Origin: Halopolyspora algeriensis
GTDB lineage: Bacteria; Actinomycetota; Actinomycetes; Mycobacteriales; Pseudonocardiaceae
Direction: 5' to 3'
DNA: 64,000 nucleotides
NCBI RefSeq assembly: GCF_003337235.1
Contig: NZ_QPJC01000014.1
Coordinates: 61,905-125,904 of the forward strand
Below are positions 29,131 through 38,457 of this stretch, piece by piece; within the stretch, counting starts at the first letter, position 1; every line of letters starts with the position of its first letter. A program made the translations under genes and the position numbers. The notes beneath the pieces were generated by a model, which was not told the origin of the DNA, ran no database searches, and was given only the letters and a program-made list of their open reading frames with translations.

Positions 29131-29161
29131 ACCGGGGGTGTCCCGACACGACACCCCCGGT
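29131..29161 (+). terminator. Terminator after the GlsB-like gene
   Basis: A perfect 12-bp stem, ACCGGGGGTGTC (29131-29142) paired with GACACCCCCGGT (29150-29161), begins 6 nt after the stop codon. Confidence 0.8.
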
Positions 29162-29255
29162 TCCACCGCGTCCGGGCTGCTCACAGGTGCGCGCACCGTG
29201 CCCGCGTGGCGTGTGCGAGGATGAAGCCGACCGCAACGGGCACAGGAGGACACAC

Positions 29256-29552
29256 GTGGCAAGCACGGAACTGGACAAGGCCCCTCGGCAGCAACCCGGT
29301 CAGGCCGTGGACCCCCAGGAGGAACCGTCGGTCGAGTGGGGCTGGCACGGCGGCTTCCCGAAGGGCATCCAGATCGCCGGCTGGTTTTCCACGTTCGCGA
29401 TGGTGATGATGCTCATCGGCAACCACCAGGGCATCCTCAGTGGCGGCAACGGCTTCACCAGCGCCGATATCTGGCTGATCGGCATCGCCGCCGTCATGGC
29501 CATCGGTCTCATCTACGACCTGCGCCGTCGCAAGTTCTCCTGGCGTCGCTGA
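29256..29552 (+). CDS. DUF2631 family small membrane protein
   Basis: The GTG at 29256 with an ideal aggagg SD gives 98 residues: a soluble N-terminus ending in [13 protein letters not shown] (conserved W-G-W-H/S-G), two transmembrane helices ([36 protein letters not shown]) and a basic tail RRRKFSWRR. This matches actinobacterial DUF2631, found near dxr in mycobacteria too. Function is unknown. Confidence 0.85.
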   Translation: MASTELDKAPRQQPGQAVDPQEEPSVEWGWHGGFPKGIQIAGWFSTFAMVMMLIGNHQGILSGGNGFTSADIWLIGIAAVMAIGLIYDLRRRKFSWRR

Positions 29553-29570
29553 CGGCGACCGGCTGGGGTC

Positions 29571-30245
29571 TCAGGACGATTCCGGCGGTTCCTCGGAACG
29601 CGTCGGGCGCGTTCGCCGGGAACCGAAGAGCCACTTGCGCAACGCCAGGATCGTGCCGCCGAGGGCGAGCACCGGAAGCAGGACGATGCTCAGCAGCACC
29701 GCCCATCCCCACCGCTCGAGACCCGCTTCCAGGGCCCTGCGCGTGATCGTGCTCGGGTCGGCGAGCACGATCCCCAGAAACACCAGGGCCAACAGCAGCA
29801 CCCCCACCCAGATGACCCGGCCCACCTTGCCCAGATGCTCGATGCGCCTGCGCAGTATTCCGGCGACCCTGAGCAGCTTGCCCACCCGGATGAGCTGAAC
29901 CGCGGTGACCACACGCGCCAGCCGCAGCACCTGGGCGGGGCCGACGGCGAAGATCACCGCCGGAATCGTCAGCGCCACGATCGCCACCATCCACCAGTGC
30001 GTACGCAGCCAGCGGAGGCGGTCCCCGCTGGCCCAGAACAGCAGGACCGACTCGGCGGCGAGCACCACCATCGACACCCAGTTGATCACCATGCCGACGG
30101 TCTCGGCGACACCCTCCAGCGCGGTCAGGAACACGGCGGGTATCGAGGCTCCCGAAGCGGCCAGCACGGGCACGTGGAGGTGACGTTCGAGCACGCGCTC
30201 GAGATCGGAGTCGGAATGCGACTCGGGGTCGGGGGACGCCGTCAC
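29571..30245 (-). CDS. Ion-channel/voltage-sensor-like membrane protein
   Basis: The 224-residue protein starts at GTG 30245. Hydrophobic segments: about 45-70 (VGMVINWVSMVVLAAESVLL), 85-105 (WWMVAIVALTIPAVIFAVG), an amphipathic S4-like helix RLARVVTAVQLIRVGKLLR with basic residues spaced by three, then about 145-165 (WVGVLLLALVFLGIVLAD) and 185-205. This resembles the voltage-sensing part of ion-transport proteins, but I see no pore loop with a TVGYG- or Na-type filter. It ends convergently with the DUF2631 gene. Possible roles are a voltage-gated proton channel-like protein or a degenerate channel. Confidence 0.6.
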   Translation of the reverse strand: MTASPDPESHSDSDLERVLERHLHVPVLAASGASIPAVFLTALEGVAETVGMVINWVSMVVLAAESVLLFWASGDRLRWLRTHWWMVAIVALTIPAVIFAVGPAQVLRLARVVTAVQLIRVGKLLRVAGILRRRIEHLGKVGRVIWVGVLLLALVFLGIVLADPSTITRRALEAGLERWGWAVLLSIVLLPVLALGGTILALRKWLFGSRRTRPTRSEEPPESS

Positions 30246-30328
30246 GGCTCACCATGATGGCAAACGTGCGCAGGACCACCGCCCGGTAGCGCAACGGGTC
30301 GTCGCGATACGGGCACGGGTGCGGATCG

Positions 30329-31441
30329 CTATTCCTCGGCGGCGAGCTGCCCGCACGCGGCAGCGATCTCCTGCCCCCGCGTGTCCCGGACGGTACAGGG
30401 CACACCGGCGTCCCGGACCCGGCGGACGAACTCGCGCTCCACCGGCTTCGGGCTGGCATCCCACTTGCTGCCGGGGGTGGGGTTCAGGGGGATCACGTTG
30501 ACGTGGGCGAACTGCTCGAGATGCTTGCGCAGGAGCTTACCGAGCAGGTCAGCACGCCAGGGGTGGTCGTTGATGTCGCGGATCAGCGCGTATTCGACGG
30601 AGACCCGGCGTCCGGTGTGCTCGGCGTAACCGCGGGCGGCCTCCAGGACCTCCTCGACCCGCCAGCGATTGTTCACCGGCACCAGGGTGTCGCGGAGTTC
30701 GTCATCCGGAGTGTGCAGCGACACGGCCAGCGTGACGTGCAGGTTCTCGGCCGTCATCTTCCGGATCGCCGGTGCGAGCCCGACCGTCGAGATCGTCACG
30801 GACCGCTGCGACAGCCCCAGACCGTCCGGTGCGGGATCGCAGATCCGGTGCACGGCGTCGATCACGCGCCGGTAGTTGGCCAGCGGCTCGCCCATCCCCA
30901 TGAACACGACGTTGGACAGCCTGCCGGAGCCTCCGGGAACCTCACCGTCGCGCATCATCGCCGCCGCCGAGCGGACCTGGTCGACGATCTCCGCAGTGGA
31001 CAGGTTGCGCTGGAGCCCACCTTGGCCGGTCGCGCAGAACGGGCAGGCCATGCCGCAACCGGCCTGGCTGGAGATGCAGACGGTGGCGCGGTCCGGATAC
31101 CGCATCAGCACGCTTTCCAGCATCGTGCCGTCGTGGGCTCGCCACAGCGTCTTGCGGGTCGTTCCGCCGTCGGTGTCGAGCTTGCGCACGGGCGTCAGCA
31201 GTGTCGGCAACAGCTCCTGCCCGAGCCGTGTCCTGCTCGCTGCGGGAACATCGGTCATCGCCTCCACATCGTCGGTGAGGCGACCGAAGTAGTGGTGCGC
31301 GAGCTGGCGGGCACGGAAGGGCTTCTCCCCCAGCTCGCTCACGGCGGAGCGGCGTTGCTCGGCCGACAGGTCGGCGAGGTGACGCGGCGGCATACCGCGC
31401 CGGGGCGCGTCGAACGTGAGCGGGAGCGCGGTGGAAGACAT
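30329..31441 (-). CDS. rlmN: 23S rRNA (adenine2503-C2)/tRNA methyltransferase RlmN
   Basis: This 370-residue radical-SAM enzyme has the CxxxCxxC cluster motif in [57 protein letters not shown] and a C-terminal [15 protein letters not shown] that carries the methyl-carrying Cys. It methylates A2503 of 23S rRNA (and A37 of some tRNAs). It is divergent from the ZIP gene; its neighbours cdsA-frr-pyrH follow the mycobacterial order. Confidence 0.96.
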   Translation of the reverse strand: MSSTALPLTFDAPRRGMPPRHLADLSAEQRRSAVSELGEKPFRARQLAHHYFGRLTDDVEAMTDVPAASRTRLGQELLPTLLTPVRKLDTDGGTTRKTLWRAHDGTMLESVLMRYPDRATVCISSQAGCGMACPFCATGQGGLQRNLSTAEIVDQVRSAAAMMRDGEVPGGSGRLSNVVFMGMGEPLANYRRVIDAVHRICDPAPDGLGLSQRSVTISTVGLAPAIRKMTAENLHVTLAVSLHTPDDELRDTLVPVNNRWRVEEVLEAARGYAEHTGRRVSVEYALIRDINDHPWRADLLGKLLRKHLEQFAHVNVIPLNPTPGSKWDASPKPVEREFVRRVRDAGVPCTVRDTRGQEIAAACGQLAAEE

Positions 31442-31533
31442 AACCGGTTCAGTGTCCCACGACGGCGGCGGACCGGGAACAGCAGGGCAGCAGCTCGAGC
31501 GGGTGACTGCCTCGGGAGCGACCGCGCGCCTGT

Positions 31534-31564
31534 TTGTGCCGATGGTTAGGCATGTCTAAAATAA
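31534..31564 (+). promoter_or_regulatory. ZIP-gene promoter with overlapping DtxR-family (Mn/Fe) box
   Basis: A sigma-70-like promoter reads TTGTGC (31534-31539), 17 bp, TAAAAT (31557-31562). The sequence TTAGGCATGTCTAAAATAA at 31546-31564 covers the -10 and matches the DtxR/IdeR-type box TTAGGTTAGSCTAACCTAA at 13 of 19 positions. A metal-loaded repressor here would block transcription of the metal transporter gene at 31726. The DtxR-family gene at 32681 is the obvious candidate. Confidence 0.6.
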
Positions 31565-31725
31565 AGTTTCGTGGCGCCGTAACTTTGAGGCGGGTACCGG
31601 GAACGGTGCCGAGCATCCGCGGCGGTGCACAGGCAGGAGCACGACGGAAATGGTGCAACCGTGGACGGAGCACGGCATGCCGGGCACGACGGAACCGGCG
31701 GGGAAAGACCGATGAAGGGCGTGCC

Positions 31726-32619
31726 ATGAGTACGACCGAGGAGATCTTCGTCGGCTTGGTGGGAAGCAATCCTGCCGTACAGGGACTCGTCGGCGGCTTG
31801 GTGATCGTCTCCCTCAACCTGCTCGGCGTGCTGATGGCACTGGTCTGGCGCAACCCGTCGCAACGGGGACTGAACTCCGCACTCGGATTCGCCGCCGGAA
31901 TCATGCTCAGCGCGAGCTTCACGAGTCTCCTGCTGCCCGGCATCGAACGGGGAGGAGCTCTGCCCGTACTCACCGGTGCCGTGCTCGGCACACTGGTGCT
32001 GTCCCGCGCCGATGCGTGGGCACCCCGGATCCAGAGCGTGATCACCGGACGCCTTCCGCAGACCTCGGTCGCCGCATCCCGGCAACACACGACCACCCCG
32101 GCAGGAGCCGCAGCCCCGAACACGTCCGGCAGCACCGCCGGTGCGGCGACTCCGGCAGTGCTGCCGAACCCGCACGTGACCGGCACCGTGTTCTTCATCA
32201 TCGCCATCGCGCTGCACAACATGCCCGAAGGGCTGGCCGTGGGCGTCGGATTCGGGTCGGGCGACATCGACAACGCCGTCGCCCTCATGCTGGCCATCGG
32301 CGTCCAGAACATCCCCGAAGGGCTGGCCGTGGCGGTATCCGCCCGCAGGCTGAAGCCGGGAAATCCCTCCCACGCGGGCATCACCGGTGCTCGTGCCGGG
32401 CTCGTCGAGATTCCGCCTGCCGTCTTCGGTGCCTCGGTCGTCGCCGTGGCCCAGCCGCTGCTGCCCTACGCGATGGGATTCGCCGCAGGGGGGATGCTCT
32501 ACATCATCTGCCACGAGATCATCCCGCAGACCCATGCCCAGGGACAGGATCGTCTCGCCACCCTGGGACTGCTCATCGGCGCGATGATGATGCTCGCTCT
32601 CGACGTATCACTGGCCTGA
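31726..32619 (+). CDS. ZIP family (GufA-type) divalent metal transporter
   Basis: The 297-residue protein has about eight hydrophobic helices and an Ala/Thr/Pro-rich cytoplasmic loop (about 110-145). Metal-transport motifs are ALHNMPEGLAVGV in TM4 and VQNIPEGLAVAV in TM5 (the Q in place of His is usual in the GufA branch), plus CHEIIPQTH near the end. It is likely to import Mn2+, Zn2+ or Fe2+. The DtxR-like box in its promoter and the following MntR-like gene suggest manganese or iron. Confidence 0.88.
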   Translation: MSTTEEIFVGLVGSNPAVQGLVGGLVIVSLNLLGVLMALVWRNPSQRGLNSALGFAAGIMLSASFTSLLLPGIERGGALPVLTGAVLGTLVLSRADAWAPRIQSVITGRLPQTSVAASRQHTTTPAGAAAPNTSGSTAGAATPAVLPNPHVTGTVFFIIAIALHNMPEGLAVGVGFGSGDIDNAVALMLAIGVQNIPEGLAVAVSARRLKPGNPSHAGITGARAGLVEIPPAVFGASVVAVAQPLLPYAMGFAAGGMLYIICHEIIPQTHAQGQDRLATLGLLIGAMMMLALDVSLA

Positions 32620-32649
32620 CACCGGCCCGCACCTGCCGGGGCACGACCG

Positions 32650-32669
32650 AAGGTCTGTCGTACAGCCTT
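32650..32669 (+). promoter_or_regulatory. Inverted repeat upstream of the DtxR-family gene (candidate autoregulatory site)
   Basis: AAGGTCTGT-CG-TACAGCCTT (32650-32669) is a near-palindrome just before the ATG at 32681. It has the AAGG…CCTT outer pairs expected of a DtxR-family half-site but differs from the box at 31546, so it might serve the same regulator or be unrelated. Confidence 0.35.
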
Positions 32670-32680
32670 ATCGTGAAGTT

Positions 32681-33367
32681 ATGACAAGCATGGCCGAGCG
32701 TCCTTCCGCCTCGGTGGAGGACTACGTGCGTGCGATCTACGGGCTGAGTGAGCGCGGGGTCGCGGTCACCAACGCGACACTGACCAGCCGTCTGGGCCTG
32801 AGCCCCTCCTCCGTGTCCGGCATGCTCACCAAACTGGCTCAGCTCGGCCTGGTCACTCACGTCCGGTACCGCAGTGTGGAACTCACACCGGCGGGGCGCC
32901 GCCTGGCCTACGACGTTCTGCGCAGACATCGGCTCCTCGAGCTGTTCCTGGTCGAGGAACTCGACTACACCTGGGACGAGGTGCACGAGGAGGCGGATTC
33001 CCTGGAGCACGCGGTCTCCGACAACCTCGTCGAACACATCGCCGCGAAACTCGGACACCCCACCCACGATCCGCACGGTGATCCGATTCCCACATCCGAA
33101 GGGGACGTCGAAAATCCCAGCACGAAACTCCTGGACCAACTCGCCCCGGGGACCGTCGGCACGATCGCACGCGTCTGGGACACCGACTCCGAACTCTTGC
33201 GCTACCTCACCGAGCACGGTCTGACGCTGGGGAACCGGATCGAGATCGTCGAACGCAAACCCTTCGGTGGCCCTCTCGTCGTCCTGGTCGGTGAACCACA
33301 GCACGCCGAAACCCATTTTCTGGGTGCCGAGATCGCCGCAGCGCTGTCCATCGCCGTACAGCAGTGA
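32681..33367 (+). CDS. DtxR-family metal-dependent repressor (MntR/IdeR-like)
   Basis: The 228-residue protein has an N-terminal winged helix (VEDYVRAIYGLSERGVAVTN … LTSRLGLSPSSVSGMLTKLA), a dimerisation domain with metal ligands (RRHRLLELFLVEELDYTWDE, VHEEADSLEHAVSD, LGHPTHDPHGDPIP) and a C-terminal SH3-like FeoA domain (LAPGTVGTIARVWD … LGNRIEIVERKPFGGPLVVL). The three-domain layout fits IdeR/SirR-type regulators. An ATG at 32690 is an alternative start. It follows the ZIP gene by 61 bp, and the two likely form a metal-homeostasis unit. Confidence 0.9.
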   Translation: MTSMAERPSASVEDYVRAIYGLSERGVAVTNATLTSRLGLSPSSVSGMLTKLAQLGLVTHVRYRSVELTPAGRRLAYDVLRRHRLLELFLVEELDYTWDEVHEEADSLEHAVSDNLVEHIAAKLGHPTHDPHGDPIPTSEGDVENPSTKLLDQLAPGTVGTIARVWDTDSELLRYLTEHGLTLGNRIEIVERKPFGGPLVVLVGEPQHAETHFLGAEIAAALSIAVQQ

Positions 33368-33440
33368 GGCCGTTACGCCGGCCGGGTCGGGACGTCGTGC
33401 CCGGCGCCGCACGCTCTTAGGGTGCTTTCATGATCGACCT

Positions 33441-33591
33441 GGCGCGGTGGTCGGTGAACCGCCTTCTCAGATGGCGCCTTGCGGCGTTGGAGGCCACATC
33501 AGGTAGCCATCTACATCACGTGGCCCCCCTGCCTTGCAATCCATCCATCTGAAAAGCCGGAGCCGGTCGCTTTGCTCAGGCTGATCACTCG
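33441..33591 (-). repeat. Dispersed intergenic element, copy 2 (opposite orientation)
   Basis: The minus strand repeats the element at 23617-23785: identical GTGATCAGCCTGAGCA (33588 back to 33573), hairpin A closed by GGCCAC/GTGGCC (33492-33497/33520-33525) with its own inner GTAG-ATGG-CTAC stem, and hairpin B CGCC-GCAA-GGCG (33475-33486). It lies between the converging DtxR-family gene and the minus-strand membrane gene. The middle differs from copy 1, but the stems are kept. Confidence 0.75.
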
Positions 33592-33618
33592 TGCAAAAAC
33601 CATTCTGAAAAGGACCCG

Positions 33619-34029
33619 TTAATCGCTCCGGTGAGTCACCGTGCTCTCACGCTCGTCCCCGTAGAGGCTCTCGGTCACCAGCCTGCCGTGCAGCTCGTCG
33701 ATCCGGTGCGCGCCCAATACCGCGATCAGCAGATCGAACCGATTGTCGGTCAACGCGACCGCGACGTAGCAGAAACCGCCCAACCCGCCGAACACGAGTG
33801 CCGAGACCCACCACACCGACGCCCCCTGAACCAGGAGAACGACCGACACGGCCAGAGCCAGCCCGGAAGCGAACGCCACTCCCCTGGCAATCGTCACCTG
33901 CATGAGCAGCGCACGAAAAGCCGGATACTGCTGGCGCAACTCGCGCACGAGGCGGGCACGCTCACCCGGCGGCATCTGCGCGACCTGGCTCAGGCCCGCG
34001 GTAACCGACCTTCCCGCGCGCATGGCCAT
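33619..34029 (-). CDS. Small membrane protein of unknown function
   Basis: The ATG at 34029, after a ggaggcagg SD, gives 136 residues; the open frame extends to 34164 but without a better start. An N-terminal helical region (LSQVAQMPPGERARLVREL, then RQQYPAFRALLMQ) precedes two predicted membrane helices (VAFASGLALAVSVVLLVQGA and WWVSALVFGGLGGFCYVAVAL) and a polar C-terminus. I do not recognise the family. No operon partner is evident. Confidence 0.6.
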   Translation of the reverse strand: MAMRAGRSVTAGLSQVAQMPPGERARLVRELRQQYPAFRALLMQVTIARGVAFASGLALAVSVVLLVQGASVWWVSALVFGGLGGFCYVAVALTDNRFDLLIAVLGAHRIDELHGRLVTESLYGDERESTVTHRSD

Positions 34030-34288
34030 CAACGCTCCTGCCTCCGAGATCGGGAACCCGTTCGTCACGGCAACCGGGATACGCCCATCCAGCTTCTGGT
34101 ATGCCCTCACCCGGCACACACTGCGTGACCGCTTCAGTTGATCATGCCGCACATCCCGGGGCAAGACGTCATTCGGGGGTGTGGCTATGCGCGAAATGGC
34201 ATCGAAGAGTAACGCCGGATGGCGTTGCGAAAACGCCGTGTTCGGACGCTTGCCTTTTCCAACCGGCGGAAACTCGTATCACCGGGAT

Positions 34289-35008
34289 TCACAGGAGCAG
34301 CCCGGTCGGTCTGGTGCGGACCCGCAGCCGGTAGCCGACGGGGAGGGTCAGACCCGGGGATTCGGCCACCGCCCGGCGCGCGACCTCGGCGGAGAACTCG
34401 ATGCCCAATACCGCTTCCAAGCTCGCGCGATCGTGAAACCGCCACAGGGTGTCCACACTCGTGCTGTGAAACCCGTGCCGCTCGAAGAAGGTCTCGACAG
34501 TATCGGGGTCGTAATGCGGCATGTCCGCTCGCATCCATCCGCCATACGGCGGACACGTCGCATCGAGGTCGATGATCGCCAGCGTTCCACCGGGACGCAG
34601 TACACGCTCGGCCTCGGCCAGTCCGGGTTCACAGCCCGGACCGAAGAAGTAGGCGGTGCGAGCATGCACCAGGTCCACACTGGCGTCGGCCAGCGGCAGC
34701 CGCTGAGCCGGAGCGACTCGCACCTCGGCAGCGGCCTTCTCGTACCGGGGCAGACTCTCGATGCGTCTGCGAGCACGTCGAGCCAACGGCGGATGCGGCT
34801 CCACGCCGACGACCGTGCGGGCGGTGACCGCGAACAGCGGTAGATGGAAACCGTCACCGCAACCGACATCGACAACATCGAGCCCGGCCCAATCACAGTG
34901 CTCGCGGAGCGCACGCCACAGAGCTCCGGTGGAATCCTGTGCCCGATTCTCGATCTCGTAGATTTCCGGCCAGTGCCAGATGTTCGGGCTGGGCCGCACC
35001 CGCTCCAT
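34289..35008 (-). CDS. SAM-dependent class I methyltransferase
   Basis: The ATG at 35008 (SD gggagg) gives 239 residues; ATG 35053 is an alternative. Motif I is LDVVDVGCGDGFHLPLFAV, followed by VVGVEPHPPLARRAR, LPLADASVDLVHARTAYFFG (motif II/post-II) and AERVLRPGGTLAIIDLDA (motif III). The substrate is unknown. It is 62 bp downstream of cdsA on the same strand and may be cotranscribed. Confidence 0.85.
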   Translation of the reverse strand: MERVRPSPNIWHWPEIYEIENRAQDSTGALWRALREHCDWAGLDVVDVGCGDGFHLPLFAVTARTVVGVEPHPPLARRARRRIESLPRYEKAAAEVRVAPAQRLPLADASVDLVHARTAYFFGPGCEPGLAEAERVLRPGGTLAIIDLDATCPPYGGWMRADMPHYDPDTVETFFERHGFHSTSVDTLWRFHDRASLEAVLGIEFSAEVARRAVAESPGLTLPVGYRLRVRTRPTGLLL

Positions 35009-35070
35009 GTCACCGGCCTCCCGTACGCGACCGGTCACCGACCGCCGAATCATCGAACCGAGGTCCCTCG

Positions 35071-35916
35071 TCAGGCAGGCACCAGCCAGGACAGCACCAT
35101 CCACGCCACCATGGCCGAAGGCAGCAACGAATCCATCCGATCCATCAGACCACCGTGGCCGGGAAGCAGATTGCCCATGTCCTTGATGTCCAGATCGCGC
35201 TTGATCAGCGACTCCATCAGGTCCCCGATGGTGGAGCTGCCCACCAGGGCGGCACCGAAGAGCATGCCCTCCCACCAAGCGCCACCGAGCAGCAGGCTGA
35301 CCGACAGCGCGCCGATGAGTACACCGGTCAGCAGCGAACCCCCGAAGCCCTCCCAGGACTTGTTCGGGCTGACGCGCGGCGCCATCGGATGCCGTCCCAG
35401 GAACACCCCGGATGCATAGCCACCGGTGTCGGAGGCCACCACACCCAACATGAAGCACAGCCCCCGGAAACCACCGTCTTCGGGCACCACCAGCAGCGCG
35501 GCGAAGCACGCGAACAAGGAGACGTAGGCGCTGGTGAACACCGAGGCGGCCACGTCACGGAGATATCCGTCGGCACTCAGCCGCAATCGCCAGACCAGAC
35601 AGCCCAGCGTCGTGATCGCGAACGCGATCACGGCTCCCTGCAACCCGAACGGCCAGGAGAGCCAGATCATCGTCTGCCCACCGAGAAACACCGGTGGCAA
35701 CGCGACACGGATTCCCGCCCCACGCCGGAACGCCCCGGCCAACTCGACGGTCGAGACGGCTGCTGCCACCGCGACGATGCCGATGAACAGTTCCGGCAGC
35801 GTCAGCAGGGAGGCGACGATGGCCGCACCGAGACCCAGCCCTACGGCCAGCGCAGCGCGCAGATCACGGCCGGCTCTGGAGGGATGCGGCGGTCCGTCCG
35901 ACACGTCAGTTGACAT
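35071..35916 (-). CDS. cdsA: Phosphatidate cytidylyltransferase
   Basis: The 281-residue (from ATG 35916; 293 if GTG 35952) polytopic protein ends with the CDS signature: GDLMESLIKRDLDIKDMGNL then PGHGGLMDRMDS, with SPNKSWEGFGG upstream. It makes CDP-diacylglycerol from phosphatidate and CTP at the membrane. It follows frr, as in most actinobacteria. Confidence 0.95.
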   Translation of the reverse strand: MSTDVSDGPPHPSRAGRDLRAALAVGLGLGAAIVASLLTLPELFIGIVAVAAAVSTVELAGAFRRGAGIRVALPPVFLGGQTMIWLSWPFGLQGAVIAFAITTLGCLVWRLRLSADGYLRDVAASVFTSAYVSLFACFAALLVVPEDGGFRGLCFMLGVVASDTGGYASGVFLGRHPMAPRVSPNKSWEGFGGSLLTGVLIGALSVSLLLGGAWWEGMLFGAALVGSSTIGDLMESLIKRDLDIKDMGNLLPGHGGLMDRMDSLLPSAMVAWMVLSWLVPA

Positions 35917-35956
35917 TGCGGACCCATTTTCACACTGACCAGCCGTGACCACTCTG

Positions 35957-36514
35957 CTATACCTCGAGCAGTTCGGCTTCCTTGTGCTTGACCAGTTCGT
36001 CGACCTGGGTCACATAGCGGTGAGTGAGGTTCTCCAGCTCCTTCTCACCGCGCGTCCCCTCGTCCTCGCTGTCCTCGCCTGCCTTGACGACACGGTCGAT
36101 TTCTTCCTTGGCCTTGCGCCGCAGGCTGCGCACGGTGATGCGGGCTTCCTCGCCCTTCTGCCTGGCGAGCTTGGCCATCTCCTTGCGCCGCTCCTCGGTC
36201 ATCTGCGGAATCTGAACCCGAATCAGGTTGCCGTCATTGGACGGGTTCACGCCCAGGTCCGAATCGCGGATGGCCTTCTCCATCGCGCCCAGCTGGCTCG
36301 CGTCGTACGGCTTGATGACCACCAGCCGTGCCTCGGGCACATTGATACTGGCGAGCTGATTCAGCGGTGTCGGCGAACCGTAGTACTCGACGACGATGCC
36401 GGAGAACATCGCAGGGTTCGCACGGCCGGTACGGACGGTGGCAAGGTCGTCCTTGGCGACCTGCACCGCCTTCTGCATCTTCTCCTCGGCTTCGAGAAGG
36501 GCTTCGTCGATCAC
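35957..36514 (-). CDS. frr: Ribosome recycling factor
   Basis: The 185-residue protein starts at GTG 36514 with aaggag [22 protein letters not shown] followed by [33 protein letters not shown] and [20 protein letters not shown] are canonical RRF. It dissociates post-termination ribosomes with EF-G. Confidence 0.98.
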   Translation of the reverse strand: MIDEALLEAEEKMQKAVQVAKDDLATVRTGRANPAMFSGIVVEYYGSPTPLNQLASINVPEARLVVIKPYDASQLGAMEKAIRDSDLGVNPSNDGNLIRVQIPQMTEERRKEMAKLARQKGEEARITVRSLRRKAKEEIDRVVKAGEDSEDEGTRGEKELENLTHRYVTQVDELVKHKEAELLEV

Positions 36515-36622
36515 GGCTGCTCCTTAGGTGTGCCGGTCAGTGGATTCCGACAAGTGCCGGCGTTGCGGTCGCGGACCATCACGCGTACGGACCGACCCGG
36601 TATGGTCAGGATCCCAGTACGC

Positions 36623-37387
36623 TCACACCGGCCGTGCGGCCGGGGTGCTCACCAAGGTGCCGATCCTCGCGCCACCGGCAGCTCGCGCGATGTTGCCCTC
36701 TTCCAGAAGGTTGAACACCAGGATGCGCATGTGATTGTCCATGCACAGACTGAATGCGGTGGCATCGGCGACCTTCAGGCCACGTTCCAGCACCTCGCGG
36801 TGGGTGATGCATTCGAAGCGCTCCGCCGACGGGGTCGTCTTCGGATCGGCGGTGTAGACCCCGTCCACCCCCTTGGCCATGAGGACCACCTCGGCCCCGA
36901 TCTCCAAGGCACGCTGAGCAGCGGCGGTGTCCGTGGAGAAGTAAGGCATCCCGGTCCCGGCGCCGAAGATCACGACCCGGCTCTTTTCCAGATGCCGCAT
37001 CGCACGGCGCGGAATGTAGGGCTCGGCGACCTGACCCATCGTGATCGCGCTCATCACCCGCGTGTCGATACCGTGCTCGCGTTCCAGGAAGTCCTGCAGC
37101 GCCAGGCAGTTCATCACCGTGCCGAGCATGCTCATGTAATCGCCGCGGGCACGCTCCATTCCCCGCTGTTGCAGCTCGGCACCCCGGAAGAAGTTGCCCC
37201 CGCCGATGACCACGGCCACCTCGACCCCGTCGGCGACGACATCGGCGATCTGACGGGCCACCGTCCCCACCACGTCCGGGTCCACACCGACACTGCCACC
37301 GCCGAACATCTCGCCGCCCAGCTTGAGCAGCACTCGCCGGTATCCGCTGTACTCGTCACCGCTCATGGACGCGCCGTCATCGGTCAC
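36623..37387 (-). CDS. pyrH: UMP kinase
   Basis: The 254-residue amino-acid-kinase-fold protein starts at GTG 37387 (SD gggaggaacc). It has [73 protein letters not shown] and [16 protein letters not shown]. It phosphorylates UMP to UDP. It is separated from the upstream tsf by two hairpins, so it may have its own promoter. Confidence 0.97.
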   Translation of the reverse strand: MTDDGASMSGDEYSGYRRVLLKLGGEMFGGGSVGVDPDVVGTVARQIADVVADGVEVAVVIGGGNFFRGAELQQRGMERARGDYMSMLGTVMNCLALQDFLEREHGIDTRVMSAITMGQVAEPYIPRRAMRHLEKSRVVIFGAGTGMPYFSTDTAAAQRALEIGAEVVLMAKGVDGVYTADPKTTPSAERFECITHREVLERGLKVADATAFSLCMDNHMRILVFNLLEEGNIARAAGGARIGTLVSTPAARPV

Positions 37388-37404
37388 TGGTTCCTCCCGA
37401 GAAA

Positions 37405-37453
37405 CGCCCCGACTCCACTGCCTCCCACTGGAGTGGGAAGCGGAGACGGGGCG
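37405..37453 (-). terminator. Long imperfect hairpin upstream of pyrH
   Basis: On the minus strand CGCCCCGTCTCC … GGAGTCGGGGCG encloses an inner CCCACT/AGTGGG stem, followed by tttct. This reads as a terminator or attenuator between tsf and pyrH, ending about 18 nt before the pyrH start. Confidence 0.6.
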
Positions 37454-37537
37454 CCGACATCAACTCTCACCGGTGCGATGCCGACTGCGGTTCGCCAGCG
37501 CACCCTGACTACGTACACCATTGCCGGCAGGCACTCT

Positions 37538-37572
37538 CGCGGGCCCGCCCGCGACAAGCGTGCGGGCCCGCG
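37538..37572 (-). terminator. Terminator after tsf
   Basis: A perfect 11-bp stem, CGCGGGCCCGC (37538-37548) with GCGGGCCCGCG (37562-37572), lies 18 nt past the tsf stop at 37590. Confidence 0.75.
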
Positions 37573-37589
37573 GCAACGTGCGAGAATGC

Positions 37590-38405
37590 TCAGGCCTGAC
37601 CGACCTCGAACCGGGCAAAGCGAGTGACAGTGATCCCGGCCTCGTCGAGCAGATCCTTGACGGTCTTCTTGCTGTCCTGCACCGACGGCTGCTCGAGCAG
37701 CACGGCATCCTTGTAGAAGCCGTTCAGGCGACCCTCGATGATCTTCGGCATGGCCTGCTCCGGCTTGCCCTCGGAGCGGGCGGTCTCCTCGGCGATGCGG
37801 CGCTCGTCGGCCACGATCTCCTCGGGCACGTCCTCACGAGCGAGGTAGCGGGGCTTCAGGGCAGCGATCTGCATCGCGGCACCGCGGGCGGCCTCGGAGT
37901 CGGAGCCGGTGTACTCCACCTGCACGCCCACCGCGGGCGGCAGATCGGCGGCACGGCGGTGCAGGTACGTGGCGACCTGACCGTCGAAGACACTCACGCG
38001 CCGCAGTTCCAGCTTCTCACCGATCTTGGCGGCGAGGTCCTGGACGGCCTGCCCGACGGTGGTGCCGTCCAGCGCAGCGGATTCGACCGTCTCCACGTCC
38101 GAGGAGTTCGTGCCCTTGGCGACCTCGACGATCCGGTCGGCCAGCCGGACGAACTCCTCGTTCTTGGCCACGAAGTCGGTCTCGCTGTTCAGTTCGATCA
38201 GCACACCGTTGTCCCCGGCGACCAACCCCTCGGCAGTGGAGCGCTCGGCCCGCTTGCCGACATCCTTGGCGCCCTTGATGCGCAGATTCTCAACAGCCTT
38301 GTCGAAGTCGCCCTCGGTCTCTTCGAGCGCCTTCTTGCAATCCATCATTCCGGAGCCGGTGAGGTCGCGGAGGCGCTTCACATCGGCCGCACTGTAGTTC
38401 GCCAT
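37590..38405 (-). CDS. tsf: Elongation factor Ts
   Basis: The ATG at 38405 gives 271 residues: [20 protein letters not shown] and [20 protein letters not shown] (N-terminal UBA-like domain), [12 protein letters not shown], and the core signature [20 protein letters not shown]. It is the nucleotide exchange factor for EF-Tu. It follows rpsB across a 94-bp gap with a large palindrome. Confidence 0.98.
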   Translation of the reverse strand: MANYSAADVKRLRDLTGSGMMDCKKALEETEGDFDKAVENLRIKGAKDVGKRAERSTAEGLVAGDNGVLIELNSETDFVAKNEEFVRLADRIVEVAKGTNSSDVETVESAALDGTTVGQAVQDLAAKIGEKLELRRVSVFDGQVATYLHRRAADLPPAVGVQVEYTGSDSEAARGAAMQIAALKPRYLAREDVPEEIVADERRIAEETARSEGKPEQAMPKIIEGRLNGFYKDAVLLEQPSVQDSKKTVKDLLDEAGITVTRFARFEVGQA

Positions 38406-38457
38406 CGTGCGTTGTCCGTTCTTCTTCGCAATGTGTACGCAGTGGGAAGGGCAAAGG

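Noticed and set aside
32310..32340. His to Gln change in the second ZIP motif (VQNIPEG)
   Set aside because: Gln at this position is usual for the GufA branch of ZIP transporters, so it is not a loss of function.
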